Both the position numbers and the translations under genes were made by a program. DNA of 64,000 nt, taken from positions 53,869,586-53,933,585 of the forward strand of contig RSEF01000031.1 in NCBI GenBank assembly GCA_003993805.1, read 5' to 3'. Below the pieces are notes generated by a model, which ran no database searches, was not told where the DNA came from, and saw nothing but the letters and a program-made list of their open reading frames with translations. This document shows, piece by piece, positions 34,908 to 45,602 of the stretch. How positions within the stretch are numbered: the stretch's first letter is position 1; every line of letters begins with the position of its first letter. Origin of the DNA: Himantopus leucocephalus. Lineage: Eukaryota > Chordata > Aves > Charadriiformes > Recurvirostridae.

Positions 34908-35008
34908 TAGTGCTGCGGGTGCTAGTCCTGGACCTCAGAGACCCCAGATCAGTTTCCTTTTCTGCCATAGGCTTTCTGCATGACCTTGGGCAAGTTTCTT
35001 AGTCTGGT
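34908..35008 (+). mobile_element. MIR-like tRNA-derived SINE, ancient
   Basis: The order of blocks follows the amniote MIR consensus. A tRNA-like head (GTGCTGCGGGTGCTAGTCCTGG, then CTCAGAGACCCC, then TTCTGCC) is followed by the diagnostic core TGACCTTGGGCAAGTTTCTT at 34981-35000. The 3' part after AGTCTGG is lost or unrecognisable. MIR-type SINEs predate the bird-mammal split and survive in birds only as eroded copies, which fits the divergence seen. Confidence 0.65.
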
Positions 35009-35021
35009 TGACATCCAAAAA

Positions 35022-35115
35022 AGCACTTAGGAACCTAAAGTGTAACTGAAGCTTAATTTAGGCGTCTTTGTTCAGGGAGTGCTCCATGAAAATTCAGCTT
35101 GCCTAGGTGCCTGAG
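35022..35115. repeat. TTAGGnnCCTAA-palindrome repeat, possible copy 1
   Basis: CTTAGGAACCTAAAG (35026-35040) is followed by TTTAGGCGTC and CTAGGTGCCTGAG within 90 bases. Recurrent TTAGG and CCTAA cores of this kind are a hallmark of an old dispersed amniote repeat family whose name I cannot give with confidence. A similar arrangement lies at 55613-55675. Confidence 0.3.
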
Positions 35116-35708
35116 AGGACATGGGTGCCATGGCTTTGCCTAGAAAAGACAAGACAGACAAAGAGCATTTAAATGTGTTCAAAGGCACCACTGTCCTCAG
35201 ATGGGCAGAGAATAGAAGTGGCCTCATTTTGGAGTCCATTTAGAAATGACAAATCAGTTATATCCCTGAAGGTCCTGGTCTGTTAGGCATCCTCTGGTTG
35301 CCTGGCATGTGCAAAGAGTGTTGAGATCAGCACGAAGTGTGGTAGTTTTGGCAACATGTATATGTATTTTTTTCAAGCTTGGAATAAGAAAGACCTGCCG
35401 TCCGCATCTTGTACATCCTCCCAGTGGATAAAATGCTCTGAGAAGTGGGAGGAACTGACTTGTAGGCTCTTTCCAGTATGTGGCATTTAAAATTTACTAC
35501 CTCTTACTGTGGTCTACTCTGGGATAAGAGAACTGCTGTCCCTATTGTGTTGTTATGCAGGAAGGACAACTGAGGTTCACGAGAGGAGAAATCACACATG
35601 TAGGAGAAGACACATGACAGAAAAGCCTGTGGTTAGAAGGCACAGCTCTTGGTTCTGCTTTTTGCTTCCACAGAAAATGTTTACCCATTTTATCCAACGA
35701 CTGTAGTG

Positions 35709-35805
35709 CAATGTGGGGAAACTGTCACCGAAGCAAGGTGCTGACAAGTTTTGTGTTCACAGCAAAACATCAGAGTTTGATCTGGCAGACAGGAATGTCC
35801 TAGAG
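35709..35805 (-). mobile_element. MIR-like SINE, minus strand, ancient
   Basis: On the plus strand the blocks TGGGGAAACTG, CAAGGTGCTGAC, GTTCACAGCAAAACATCAG and CTGGCAGACAGGAAT appear in the order of a reverse-complemented MIR. The MIR form is GGGGAAACTGAGGC...GGTCACACAGCAAGTCAG...GGCAGAGC..GGAAT. The element is therefore on the minus strand. It overlaps the start of a 142-codon open frame, which for that reason I do not treat as a gene. A weaker similar stretch (CAACTGAGGTTCACGAGAGG) lies at about 35567-35587. Confidence 0.6.
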
Positions 35806-38688
35806 CCCTTTTCTGAGCTCATGGAGAGATGGGACAGTTTCAGAGAGGACAGCCCTTTGCTAGGCATAGCCTGTTGGGTTGTGGTTGGTACGGGCTGTTT
35901 AACCACGGCTCTTGCTAGGTTCAATCTACTTCTGGATGTTCTGCACCTCCCCTCTGAGGTAAACTTTGGGAAAAGACCATTCCTGAGTTCATGTTTAGGC
36001 TATGTCTATTACTCATTCATGTATCAGAGCCCTTGGCTCTTCCCTCCCAGGATGACACACCCTATTTACGGTGTTCTAGCCAAACTTTGTTTTACCTGTT
36101 CTCTGCTGTGGTGGGTTGTATTGCACTATGTCCTTCAATAAGGCACACCTCTTTTCCCTCACTGTTAATTTAGTAATTAAGAAACTTTAAAAAGCCTGAG
36201 GCATGACTTTAAATTCTTTAGATTTAGGAGAGCATGAAGTCTAGACCATCTGCTTTCCAGGAAGGTATGCTCTAAACATTTATGTGCTTCCATCCTGCTG
36301 CGTCCTCTGCTGCCATTATAAAAATTCCTTTTTCTGTATCTGCGTATTTGTTTTAGATGTCTTAATCTGCTCCCAGATTTGCAGCTCAGAACCTGCAGAG
36401 CTACTGAACTCACAGATGTCTTCAGGTAAGACAGGTAAGATTTGAAAAAACCTTCAAATTTAGTGTTTTGTGTTGACTGCTGTGAATCCTGTTCTAAAAT
36501 CTTGATCGGCTCTTCATGGTATCAGGAACCCAAGTCTGGGAATTTCATGACAGGGATGGGTGCTGAGTCGTGATTATGTTCCTCTGCCTCTGGGGATTTG
36601 GCCTGTAAAGTGAGGGTGAGATAACTTGTACTAACAGTAAGCATGTGACTGTATTTTGGGGTGGGACAGTATCATTTAACCGCTATATGCTGCTTGGATA
36701 TCAGAGCAACAGGGGTCATGTAAGAAGGAAGGATTATCCATTGAAATTGAGAGAGCTGCATTTGCTTACACTGTAAAATAAAAGCTCTTTCCTTCTCTTT
36801 CCAAGCATTTCATGGCCTAATATAGGATCAATAGAAATCGGTCTAGGTTCTGGTGTACAGCAAAGTGCCTGTTTACTACACGAGCCTTCCGAGTGATCCC
36901 AGAAGGATGAACTGGTCTGAACAGATTTTTTTAAAAGCTCTTCTTTCTGGACACCAAATTTTTTAATGCCTTTGTGTCTCTTATAGTACCATTTTTCTAT
37001 CATGTGTTGTGTCTGTTTAGATATGTTTATGTTGCAATCATTGTGTGTAGACACCTGCATTAGCACTCAGCTGACAGTAATGTACCTGCAGCAGTATGGG
37101 ACTGAGGGTGAGCTTCACCATCTGGGTGCTTACAAAGCTTTCTGACTGCACTTTGCAGGTGGCCTTGAACTCCAGTTTGCTGTAGCTGCACTTATAATAA
37201 GCTTATGAGGCATGTTTGGCTATCTCTGCACCAGGCTTAGTCACTGTGGTTACTTCAGAGTATTACGTACCATTTGATGTGGGTCCCTTGTTAAGTGGGC
37301 TTTTGGGTGGTCCCTTCCAGACCAAGAGTAAACAGAAAAAGTAATCTCTTTTTTTTTTGCCCATACTGAGTAATAAAGAGAGGTCTTTGGTGAAAAATTA
37401 TAGAGCCAAAACACATCACACATTTTAATAACACACTTGCTTATAATAGCATAACTTACACACTTGGATGGACTTTGAAATTAGACTGGACAAAAGACCA
37501 GGAAATGTTCTTTGAGGAACGAACATATACTGTCAGGAATGGCTCATCTAATAGATATTTTCTTTTTGTGATGTCCATGAATCACCATTCCAATGCATAT
37601 ATCTTAAATACCAGTATTCCAGAACCACTTGGCAAACATATGACCAAACTGAAATATATTTCATGATGAATATCTGTGGATTAAGGTGATTTCAAGATGA
37701 AATCACTTGAGAGAACAGAAAATAACTTCCTGACATACTGTATTCCAGCCAAAACACTACGGTCTTGGGTCAAGATATCAAATGTTATTAGTCTTATGGG
37801 AATTTTGGAATTAATATTGGTAAACGTGGAGCATTCTTTCTATTCCTGTTTTTTTTTTCCTAAGAGATTATACTGTATACAAAAACATGCGTGCAGAATT
37901 TTTATCTATTTTCGGTGGATCATTTATTTTGATTTGGAGATAAAATAGCCTCAAATCACCATATAAATTTTAGAAACCATATTTGTCATCATTTTGGATC
38001 CCTGATTTATCTACAATATTACAGAAATTGTGAGAACTGTGATTTAGCAAAATTGTGACTGGATTCTATTCATTAACTCCCACTGTTACAGCTAAAAAGG
38101 GGCTGAGCACAAAGTCTAGAACTTATCTCACCTGTATGTAAACAACTGCAGAATAGATATCAACATCAGTGCAAGGTGTTTATATGTTTTTATATTCAAC
38201 AGAGGGAGAAGTGTATTTTCAAGGGAGCTTGGATCATCTGACCGATTTTAGGCAACCTCTATACATCTGATGGGTTGCTGTCTAAAAATTCCCGTTTCTT
38301 TCAGTGAAGGCTATAAAAGCAGTTCAGGTAACTAGTCAGATGCAATATGCAAAATTAGATAAGATAGGACACTTCTTATCCCAAGAACTTTGTGCTTTTG
38401 CAGGATACTGCAGCTCATGAATTTATGGAGTTGAGAGGCTTTACACGTTAAGTGTCCTCTGACGCAAGTGGAAAGCCTAAGTGATGAGGGTACGTGTCAT
38501 AATGATACCACAAACATAAGGCTGTGCCTTAAAGACATAGTTTCTTCTGTGGCTTGTTCAGTGATGATCTCAGCTTATATTAGAGATGAGATTAACCCTA
38601 GCCTTGGAATAAAGATCTGGAACAGATCTTCAACTGGTGCAAACCACGGTAAGGCTCCATTTGAAAGCACTGGAGTGATGCTACTTAC
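35806..38688. other. Non-coding DNA with one candidate exon
   Basis: No recognised gene. It holds a candidate exon (36357-36425), a weak MIR-like scrap at 36581-36640 (CCTGTAAAGTGAGGG followed by GATAACTTGTACTA), and AT-rich repeat-free DNA. A stretch at 37281-37325 faintly resembles a CR1 tail but lacks the terminal octamers. Confidence 0.45.
36357..36425 (+). other. Candidate 69-nt exon, unrecognised
   Basis: The acceptor is CTGCGTATTTGTTTTAG ending at 36356. The donor is TTCAG then GTAAGA, with a second donor nine bases on (ACAG then GTAAGA, exon end 36434). The pair would add three codons, a NAGNAG-like choice at the donor side. Frames 2 and 3 are both open throughout. Frame 3 is the phase that would follow the 15617-15719 candidate. 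No homology is recognised. Confidence 0.17.
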
Positions 38689-40904
38689 CTTGGCTGAGGG
38701 TCTGTTCCATCTGTTGTTGTTTAACTGTAGACAGAATGACATCTCTTTGTTTGACAGCTACCAGAGAGATAATCATAGCAGGCATATCTCTCTCTGGAGA
38801 TGGATCTGTGCCCAGGTTATCAGTATTCAGATATATCATCAGATTAACTTTGAGCTTGGAAGCTTGGAGTTGTATTCTGTAGATTTTTTTTCCCCCAGTA
38901 CTGTACAAGTTGGGATCTTTTTTTCCAAAACTTTTAAAATAGATTAATTTGTTTTGAGGCTAATTTCATCCTTGAACTTTCTGATTCCTGCTTTCAATAA
39001 TTCACATTTAAAACAAAGTGAATCATTAGCCTGATCTCAGCTGTGTTGAGATATGTTACTTTTTTTAGCAGTGATTGCAATTATTTCTGTTGTGTGGTCA
39101 CAATGGTTGGGTCCTGTGCTCCAAATTATTGATCCAATTGGACCACATTTCCTCTCTGAGTTTTCAAAATGGTTTTCAGTTTTATATTCAGATATTCTTC
39201 TGCCAGCAAAGCCTTTTCAAGGCTCCTGGTATTTATTTTAAGTGATTCCAAAGTGGGACAGAATTGCAAACTGTTTTTCTTCTATTGCTCTCTCTGTACC
39301 TGCAACATTTAAGGCTGTTATCTGTGAAAGTAACCCTCTTGCCTGGGCAAAAGTTTACTAGCTGTAACCAGAAGGCATTTTCAGTCTGCTTCTTGAGATG
39401 CTCCAGGCAGATTTTTGAGAACTTAAACAGAAGCGGTGGTAGAGACACCTTCCAGTTCCTCTGATCCAAACACAAAAAAAAAAAAGTTGTTTCAAGGGTC
39501 TCACCTTTCCTCATCCCTTGGGCAAAACTCACCAGTCTTTCTTCTCCATTAATTCTCCAGCAATCCACCTTGTGCACCATGGGCTGCTGAGAGAACCCCA
39601 TTGAGTCTCGGTCGGTCGAGAGCAATGCCACTCAAAGCAGTCATCCAGCCTTTTTCCCCTAAGGGGGCTACTGGAAAACACTGGGTGTAGTGCTTTGGAT
39701 AACTGGCCTGGACAGGCAGTGTATGTCTAAGCTGAGTAAGCTCATATGTTTTAGCAGCCTTCGTTTTCATGACACTGATGTCCCTCCCTTCAGCATGAAT
39801 CCATCACAATCAAAGGATATAGTTCTGATGACAAGAACTATCAGCTAGGAAAGCAGAGAGAGAGATGAGATTTTCTACAGTTGGTACAGTATGTATGTAT
39901 TTTTAGTTGGCATGGCACTTTAAAGTCAAGTTTACCAACTCTCTTGTGATAAAATATTAAGATACAGTATTGTGAAGGTAGGGATAATGCACACCATTTT
40001 TTCCCCTACATTGGTATTTAAACCAGTTCCCTTTTACCCATGATTACAAAAATAATGGCCTAGAACAGGAAAATTAAGGAGATATTCAAAATGTTGTGTA
40101 TCCACTAATTTTATCTATAAAAATCAGAATACTTTTGCTTTATGTCTAAACGGGAATTATTGAAATGAGTTATTTCAAACACTGACATCTGAAACCTTGT
40201 GTATCTGTGGTTCAGCTGGTGCAGGAACTCGTTGATGCTGGTTCCCACAGTTGCAAGTCTTGGATTTCTGTTCAGAACTTCCTGTTTGGAAACTGATCTG
40301 CGTCAGCATCAGTGTAGCTCTGCAGTTTGGGTTTGACTTGACAAAATAGTAAGAAACAAGGTCTCACCCCTCCTGTCACCTCCATAGAAATTTCAAGGAG
40401 AAGGCGTGAACATGCTTTTTTTCTTTTGGAAGTATGTGGAGATTTGGGGTTCTGAGGATATAAGTCTACTTTATCTGAGAATGCTTAAAAATGCAATAAT
40501 TTTTTTCTTCTTTGTGTTGTCATTTTGGTACAATTGCTGGCAGCTGAAGTAACCATATTTCTTCATATTTTAGATTGTCAATGCTTGTTTTTTTGATTGA
40601 TTGTAAAAACTGTGGAAATTTTTAGGGGAATGGATCTAATCACTCCCTGAAACTCACTTTTCAACTTCAGAGAAAAAAATATTGATGAATTTCTAATTAA
40701 AACATAAAAAAAACAATTTTCAAAGAATCTTATAATAAAGAAGACACAAGCATTTTGCATGTGAAAGCACAAATACAAAATAGGAAAGTAATTTAGGGCT
40801 TGCAAACCAAGGGGAAGGATAGCATTCCTGTGGAAAAGCAACAACCATCAACATTTCTTTTATTCTCTCTTACTGACAGATGTGGAGATGAAATACTGTT
40901 GGGG
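38689..40904. other. Non-coding DNA, open frames on both strands
   Basis: A 159-codon plus-strand frame (38468-38947) and a 132-codon minus-strand frame (39233-39631) occur here. Both begin without a convincing start and resemble nothing known. A minus-strand donor of high quality (CCAAG then GTAAGT, exon end at 38689) has an acceptor-like site ending at 38725 on the same strand. The 36-nt interval reads KQQQMEQTLSQ in one frame. Chance is the simplest reading. Confidence 0.4.
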
Positions 40905-40945
40905 AAAAAAAAAAAAAAAAAAGAANGAAAAAAAAAAAAAAAAAA
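40905..40945 (+). repeat. Long A run with one undetermined base
   Basis: A run of 18 A, then GAA, N (40926), G, and 18 more A. The single N shows that base calling failed inside the homopolymer, so the true length is uncertain. No upstream retrocopy is recognised that would make this a poly-A tail. Confidence 0.95.
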
Positions 40946-43900
40946 GAGGCCTGAAGAGACATAATAATTGTACAATGCCATCCAGAGGTAGCCAAACCTT
41001 AGATAAGCTCGTATGTCTACCTTTCCCTGGCACTGTACTGCAGATGTCTTGTCTTCCTGGTGATGTCTACACTGCAGAATAAGTCTTATTTGAAGAGCCG
41101 GCACCATAATATGCTAGGGAGCCTACTAAACCCAACCCAAACTCAATTCTACTGCAGCAGTCCCTCAGCCTCTGTCCCCATGTTTCCTTTCCAGAACAAC
41201 TGGGAGTATAATGGAAAGGTTTTGAGCTTTGGCCGTTATGGTCACGGAGTTGGGATTTAGCCTGAGCTCATTAAAGATGGTCTTTGCACCAGTTCCCCTT
41301 CCACAAAACGAGATAGCTGTACTTCCTTGCCTCATGGAACCTTCAATCAGCATCTAAAAACTGTCATGACTGACAATAATCAGTAAAGATTTCAACGTCT
41401 AGCATTCATTAAGTTCATTCTCATGGTCAAATAAGTAATCAGTCTTTTTTTTTTTTCTGCTCTAGTCTCAATTTACTCTTTCACTTCAGTGAAAAAACAC
41501 TATTGAACTTTCTTTAACCTGATGAAAAAATCATGCTCTTTTTCTAAGCAAGAAGCAAACCAACCAAAAGGCTTATCTATTTATTTATAACTTCTCCATT
41601 TACAAGACTCGTTTTGGCAATATGGCCAACTGCTATCCTGATATGATTGTAGGAAATATTTATAATTCTGTTAAATGAGACTGATTAATCTTGACTTGCT
41701 TTTCACCAAATTTTCTATAGTTAGATGATGGACTTTGGAAGCTAATCATCACAGAGGAGAGCTGCTACAGGCTAATTCATAATACATTTTGTATCACTTG
41801 GCTGTTGATTTAAATTTTAAGACTCCGTTTTCTCTGCTTTCCCGTGTCTTGAAACAAACATTAGAATTCATACAGCAGATGTGGAAGAAAATTCAAGAGG
41901 ACCGGAGTGAAGAGTTGCTTCTTCTTAAACTCATTTGCTTCCGCTTGTTTTGATAGAGGGAAGATGTGACCTGTAACTGTACACTTCTTCTCACTGCAGT
42001 GATGATGGGAAGCCTCCAAGACTGTGTTTGAGTTGTGAGCTGAGGATGGCTGCAAGGTTGCCCATAAATCTTCCCTTCCCTGTGTGTGTGGAGCTTGAGC
42101 TTGCAAATGCAATGTGCCGCAGCTGAAGAACACTTTTCCAAACTTTGCTCGGCACCCAGTCAGGACTGGGAGCTGCACATCGCTGGACATGTTTGTCCAG
42201 TTGTTCATGCCCTATTTACAACTCAAAACACCTGTTTCAGATAGGGACAAGATGTTTTTATATTTGCTCTGGGGACTGCTCTGTTTTTCAGTTCAGTGGG
42301 CTGTCTTCCTGATGGGTTGTTTTTGCAAATATGGCATTTTTGATATTGATATTATATCGCCAATGGTGAGTCAATTCAGTAGATTTAAAAAAAAAAAAAA
42401 TCTATAAGAAACAGAGGGAATGCTGTGTGACCATTTTGGGTTTTGCTTTTGTAATTCAGTTAAGAAAAATGCAGTGATTTCCTGGCAATGTATAATAAAT
42501 GATTAAAATGAAGTAAGTAAATGTCCCATGTAGTCTTTTGATGTGCTATGTAGCTTTTTGTCTGCTATCAAAGTCAACAGTCCTATACTGTTATCTTGCT
42601 GGTAAAAGCTGAGATTTCTTTCTCTCTCTCTCAGAATCTGTCCTAAATACAGCTAGAAAGTTTTTATTTGTACAGCACCTGAATTAGCTCAGCTTTCTGT
42701 TTTACTTGGATCAAGGATCCTAATGGTTTTAAACACCATGATTCATGTCTGGACTTTATTAAATGATATTCTCAGGCTTCAGGCTTCCCCTTTCTTTTTT
42801 TTGGTTTATTTTCTTTTGTTTTCCCATAGGAAAGTTACATAGTATAGTTTCACTAACGCCATATATCTGCTCTCAAATCTAGTTATGGGTACAGCAGCCG
42901 TATCTTCTTATTAAAAGTATAAAGTATATCTGGAAGAACACTTTTTCAAGTAATCACATTTGATTTTGTTGATAAATTGTAATTTCCTTGTTGACACCAT
43001 CATCATCGTCACAGTTATTGGAAAAACAGGCAGAAAATTGCTTAAATTCAGTATAGTTCATATTATCTGAATTTTTGATCCACTTTCAGCTCCCCCAAAA
43101 TGCAAAAATAATTCTGATCCTTGACTACATCAAAAAAATACAGCAGCATTTCTCAATTTTCTGTGCAGGTCTAAGCCTGGCATATATATCTGATATCCTT
43201 CTGTAAAAGAGTACTTATTATCAATTATCACCGTCCGTGATCATAAGTAACAGTAATCATAAGTAATAGTTGATTTAAATTCCGCTGACACTGTCGATAT
43301 ATCTGGCTCACAGCACCAACTAATTACCAGGTGATAGTTATTACTGGCCACTGAATGGGTTGTATCGAGGCAAACTAAGAATAAAATACCATTCTCTTTT
43401 GCAAATCTTTAGCAGTGCAGTGTTCTCATAGCAAGTCATAACATCATCCTAATTCCTCAGAGCTATCCTCCCCACCTTACTTAATACAAATGACATGACA
43501 ATCAATGTCACAGACTCTTTCTTCGTGGATTATTATTCTAGTTAATTCCACATGTTGCATCCTCAGCAGTGTCTGAAAACTATGTCTTGCCATTCTCAAC
43601 AGATGAAAGCTTGAGTACGTGGAAAATATTGACTATTAATCAGATAGACAAACCTTTTCTCTTTTGAAATTTTAAAAAGGAAATGAAAGAATTGGAAGAA
43701 TCAACACACATCCTAATTATTGTGAGACAAGGGTTGCTGGAAAGGCAAACATAAATGCTCATCGCGCTTACTTATGCATTTGTGAAAACTGGTTTTGCAA
43801 TAGTCTCACTCTTACTAAGAGGTGAAATTGTACTGGATACGGACAGTTTCCTCTGTGTGTAGTGCATACTACTCACGATCAGGTGGAATCTTGCGAATTT

Positions 43901-44891
43901 ATACCAGAAAAACTGAAGCTGTGCAGACCACTAGAAACAACAGCAGTGTTTGGAAGCTGATCGCTGCACTGCCCGTGACCGAAGATGGCGTGTAAATTCT
44001 CTCCATGGCATTGTTGCCAGTTGGCGTAGAGGAGCAAAAAGGTGGTTTCCAGCCACTATTCACACCTCTCTGCAGTCCTCAGCTAATTGCATCTTCACTA
44101 AATCTGACCTGAGCTACTTTCTGCTTCATTTCTTTGCAGTTAAATATAAGAATGTCTGAAGTCTTATCTTTTGCTGTACAGCACAGTGTGTAGGATATGG
44201 GAGTTAATGTAGCGGACAGCGTGACGGCATCTATTTGGTGTAAACCAGGACTGGAACAAGATTGTTGTCATCCTCAGGACAGGTGGTATGAGACCCCCCC
44301 TTTTCCAGAGAAAAAAACATCAATGAACCCGCTGAGGCGTACTTCCAGCAGTGTAGCGGCACTGGGAGCTTTAAATATACCCATGCTTCTCCACATTAAT
44401 TCCTGCTGAGAGACCTGAAAAGCTCCAGTGGGTGAAGCAACCGTTTTAAAGGAAAGGACACATAAATAAAACTGATCTGGTTTTGCAGAAATCTGCTGGA
44501 ATATGATCAGGAATATGATTGTTTTGGTAACAAAACTTCATTTTAAGTCATGTTTTATAACCTAGAACAGTTGATGGTGTGTTCAGAAAGTGGGAAGCCT
44601 GACTTTTCTTTTTTTTCTTTTTTTTGGATGTCCTGTAAGTGACTCTTCTGCCAGAGGGGTCTTTCATTGATTAATGCCTTTAAATTTATAAAGTGAGAAG
44701 GGTGATTTTTTGTGCAGTGGACCTTCTGTCCTCCTCTTTAGAGTGCCAGTGGCAAAAATATAGATGTGTGCAAATGTTCTGCCATTTATGCCTTTCTCTT
44801 TCAGGTCTGGTGCATTAATTGTGTCTGACACACCCAGGGACAAGCACTGTGTCTCTAATATCTGTCTTTATAAACTGTGGATGTCATCGTC
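40946..44891. other. Non-coding DNA, nothing recognised as a gene
   Basis: Open frames reach 115 codons (41861-42208, minus) and 97 codons (42114-42407, plus) over the same DNA, so neither is favoured. An A run lies at 42387-42400. A 16-bp-period partial duplication (TCATAAGTAA at 43241 and 43257) and a YY1-like site at 43982-43990 are present. AT-rich otherwise. Confidence 0.5.
43982..43990 (+). promoter_or_regulatory. YY1-like motif
   Basis: AAGATGGCG is the YY1 core. It follows a CpG-containing stretch (CGCTGCACTGCCCGTGACCG) in otherwise CpG-poor DNA. Single motif, no nearby gene start identified. Confidence 0.25.
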
Positions 44892-44911
44892 ACATAGACA
44901 TGAGTCTATGT
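44892..44911. repeat. Hairpin ACATAGAC-atga-GTCTATGT
   Basis: Perfect 8-bp arms enclose a 4-base loop. It is isolated and AT-rich, and no small-RNA or terminator context is visible. Confidence 0.65.
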
Positions 44912-45502
44912 TTCAGAAAGCTGTTTAGGTTTATATCAGGTTTTTTGGGGTTGTTTTTTAACTATTTATTTCAGACTCAGCTCTGACTTAGTGAATCACT
45001 GGGTGTGCAAGAGTGTGGAGGGGGTACGGTGCTCATTACAAGAAGGAAAAAATATCAATGGTTTGGCCGGATTTTCCTCCTGTGGAAATCTATAGATGTC
45101 TGGGAACAAGAGGTCTGTAAAGGACTTGGGACTTGGTCATGAACATCTGTAATTTCACCTTTTTGCTCAGGCTGCTGGCTGGTTCAGTTAACAGCAGACA
45201 CCTTTCTGTCTGGGCTGGAGATTTTAGACAATGTTCATTGCATAAACTAAGATTTCAGAGGAACTTCCCCTGCATTGATCTTTCATTTGTGAAGCTCTGC
45301 TGTTAAATTAACTGCTGACAGTGTCACATAGAATTGGGGTGAAGATTAATGTATTCTACAAGGATTAAATTTTCTCATTTTTCAGACTGGAATACTCATG
45401 CAGTACTAAGCACCCCCTTGGCAGAGCCACCCCTGAGTTAATGGCGTAGCACAGGATGACAGCTTAGTTCTTCTAAAACCCTTTCTATTGCTTTTTTCTT
45501 TT
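44912..45502. other. Non-coding DNA up to the second gap
   Basis: No gene or repeat recognised. The stretch ends in a T-rich run (CTTTTTTCTTTT) directly at the gap. Confidence 0.6.
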
Positions 45503-45602
45503 NNNNNNNNNNNNNNNNNNNNNNNNNNNNNNNNNNNNNNNNNNNNNNNNNNNNNNNNNNNNNNNNNNNNNNNNNNNNNNNNNNNNNNNNNNNNNNNNNN
45601 NN
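45503..45602. other. Assembly gap, 100 N
   Basis: Exactly 100 N, flanked on both sides by T-rich, CT-interrupted sequence. The gap therefore probably hides a pyrimidine low-complexity tract. Its true length is unknown. Confidence 0.98.

Noticed and set aside
35713..36141. 142-codon plus-strand open frame
   Set aside because: It starts at GTG and its first ~100 bases overlap an antisense MIR-like SINE. The remainder has no recognised feature. An open run of this length is expected by chance in 64 kb.
36581..36640. MIR 3'-like CCTGTAAAGTGAGGG
   Set aside because: Too short and diverged to separate from chance without a profile search.
37281..37325. CR1-tail-like GGGTGGTCCCTTCCAG
   Set aside because: Lacks the CCAACC and terminal ATTCTATG octamers. 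Only about 15 bases resemble the family.
38468..38947. 159-codon plus-strand open frame
   Set aside because: GTG start, no homology, and the opposite strand is also open. By a rough estimate about one such run is expected in this window.
39233..39631. 132-codon minus-strand open frame
   Set aside because: No recognisable domain. Length within chance expectation.
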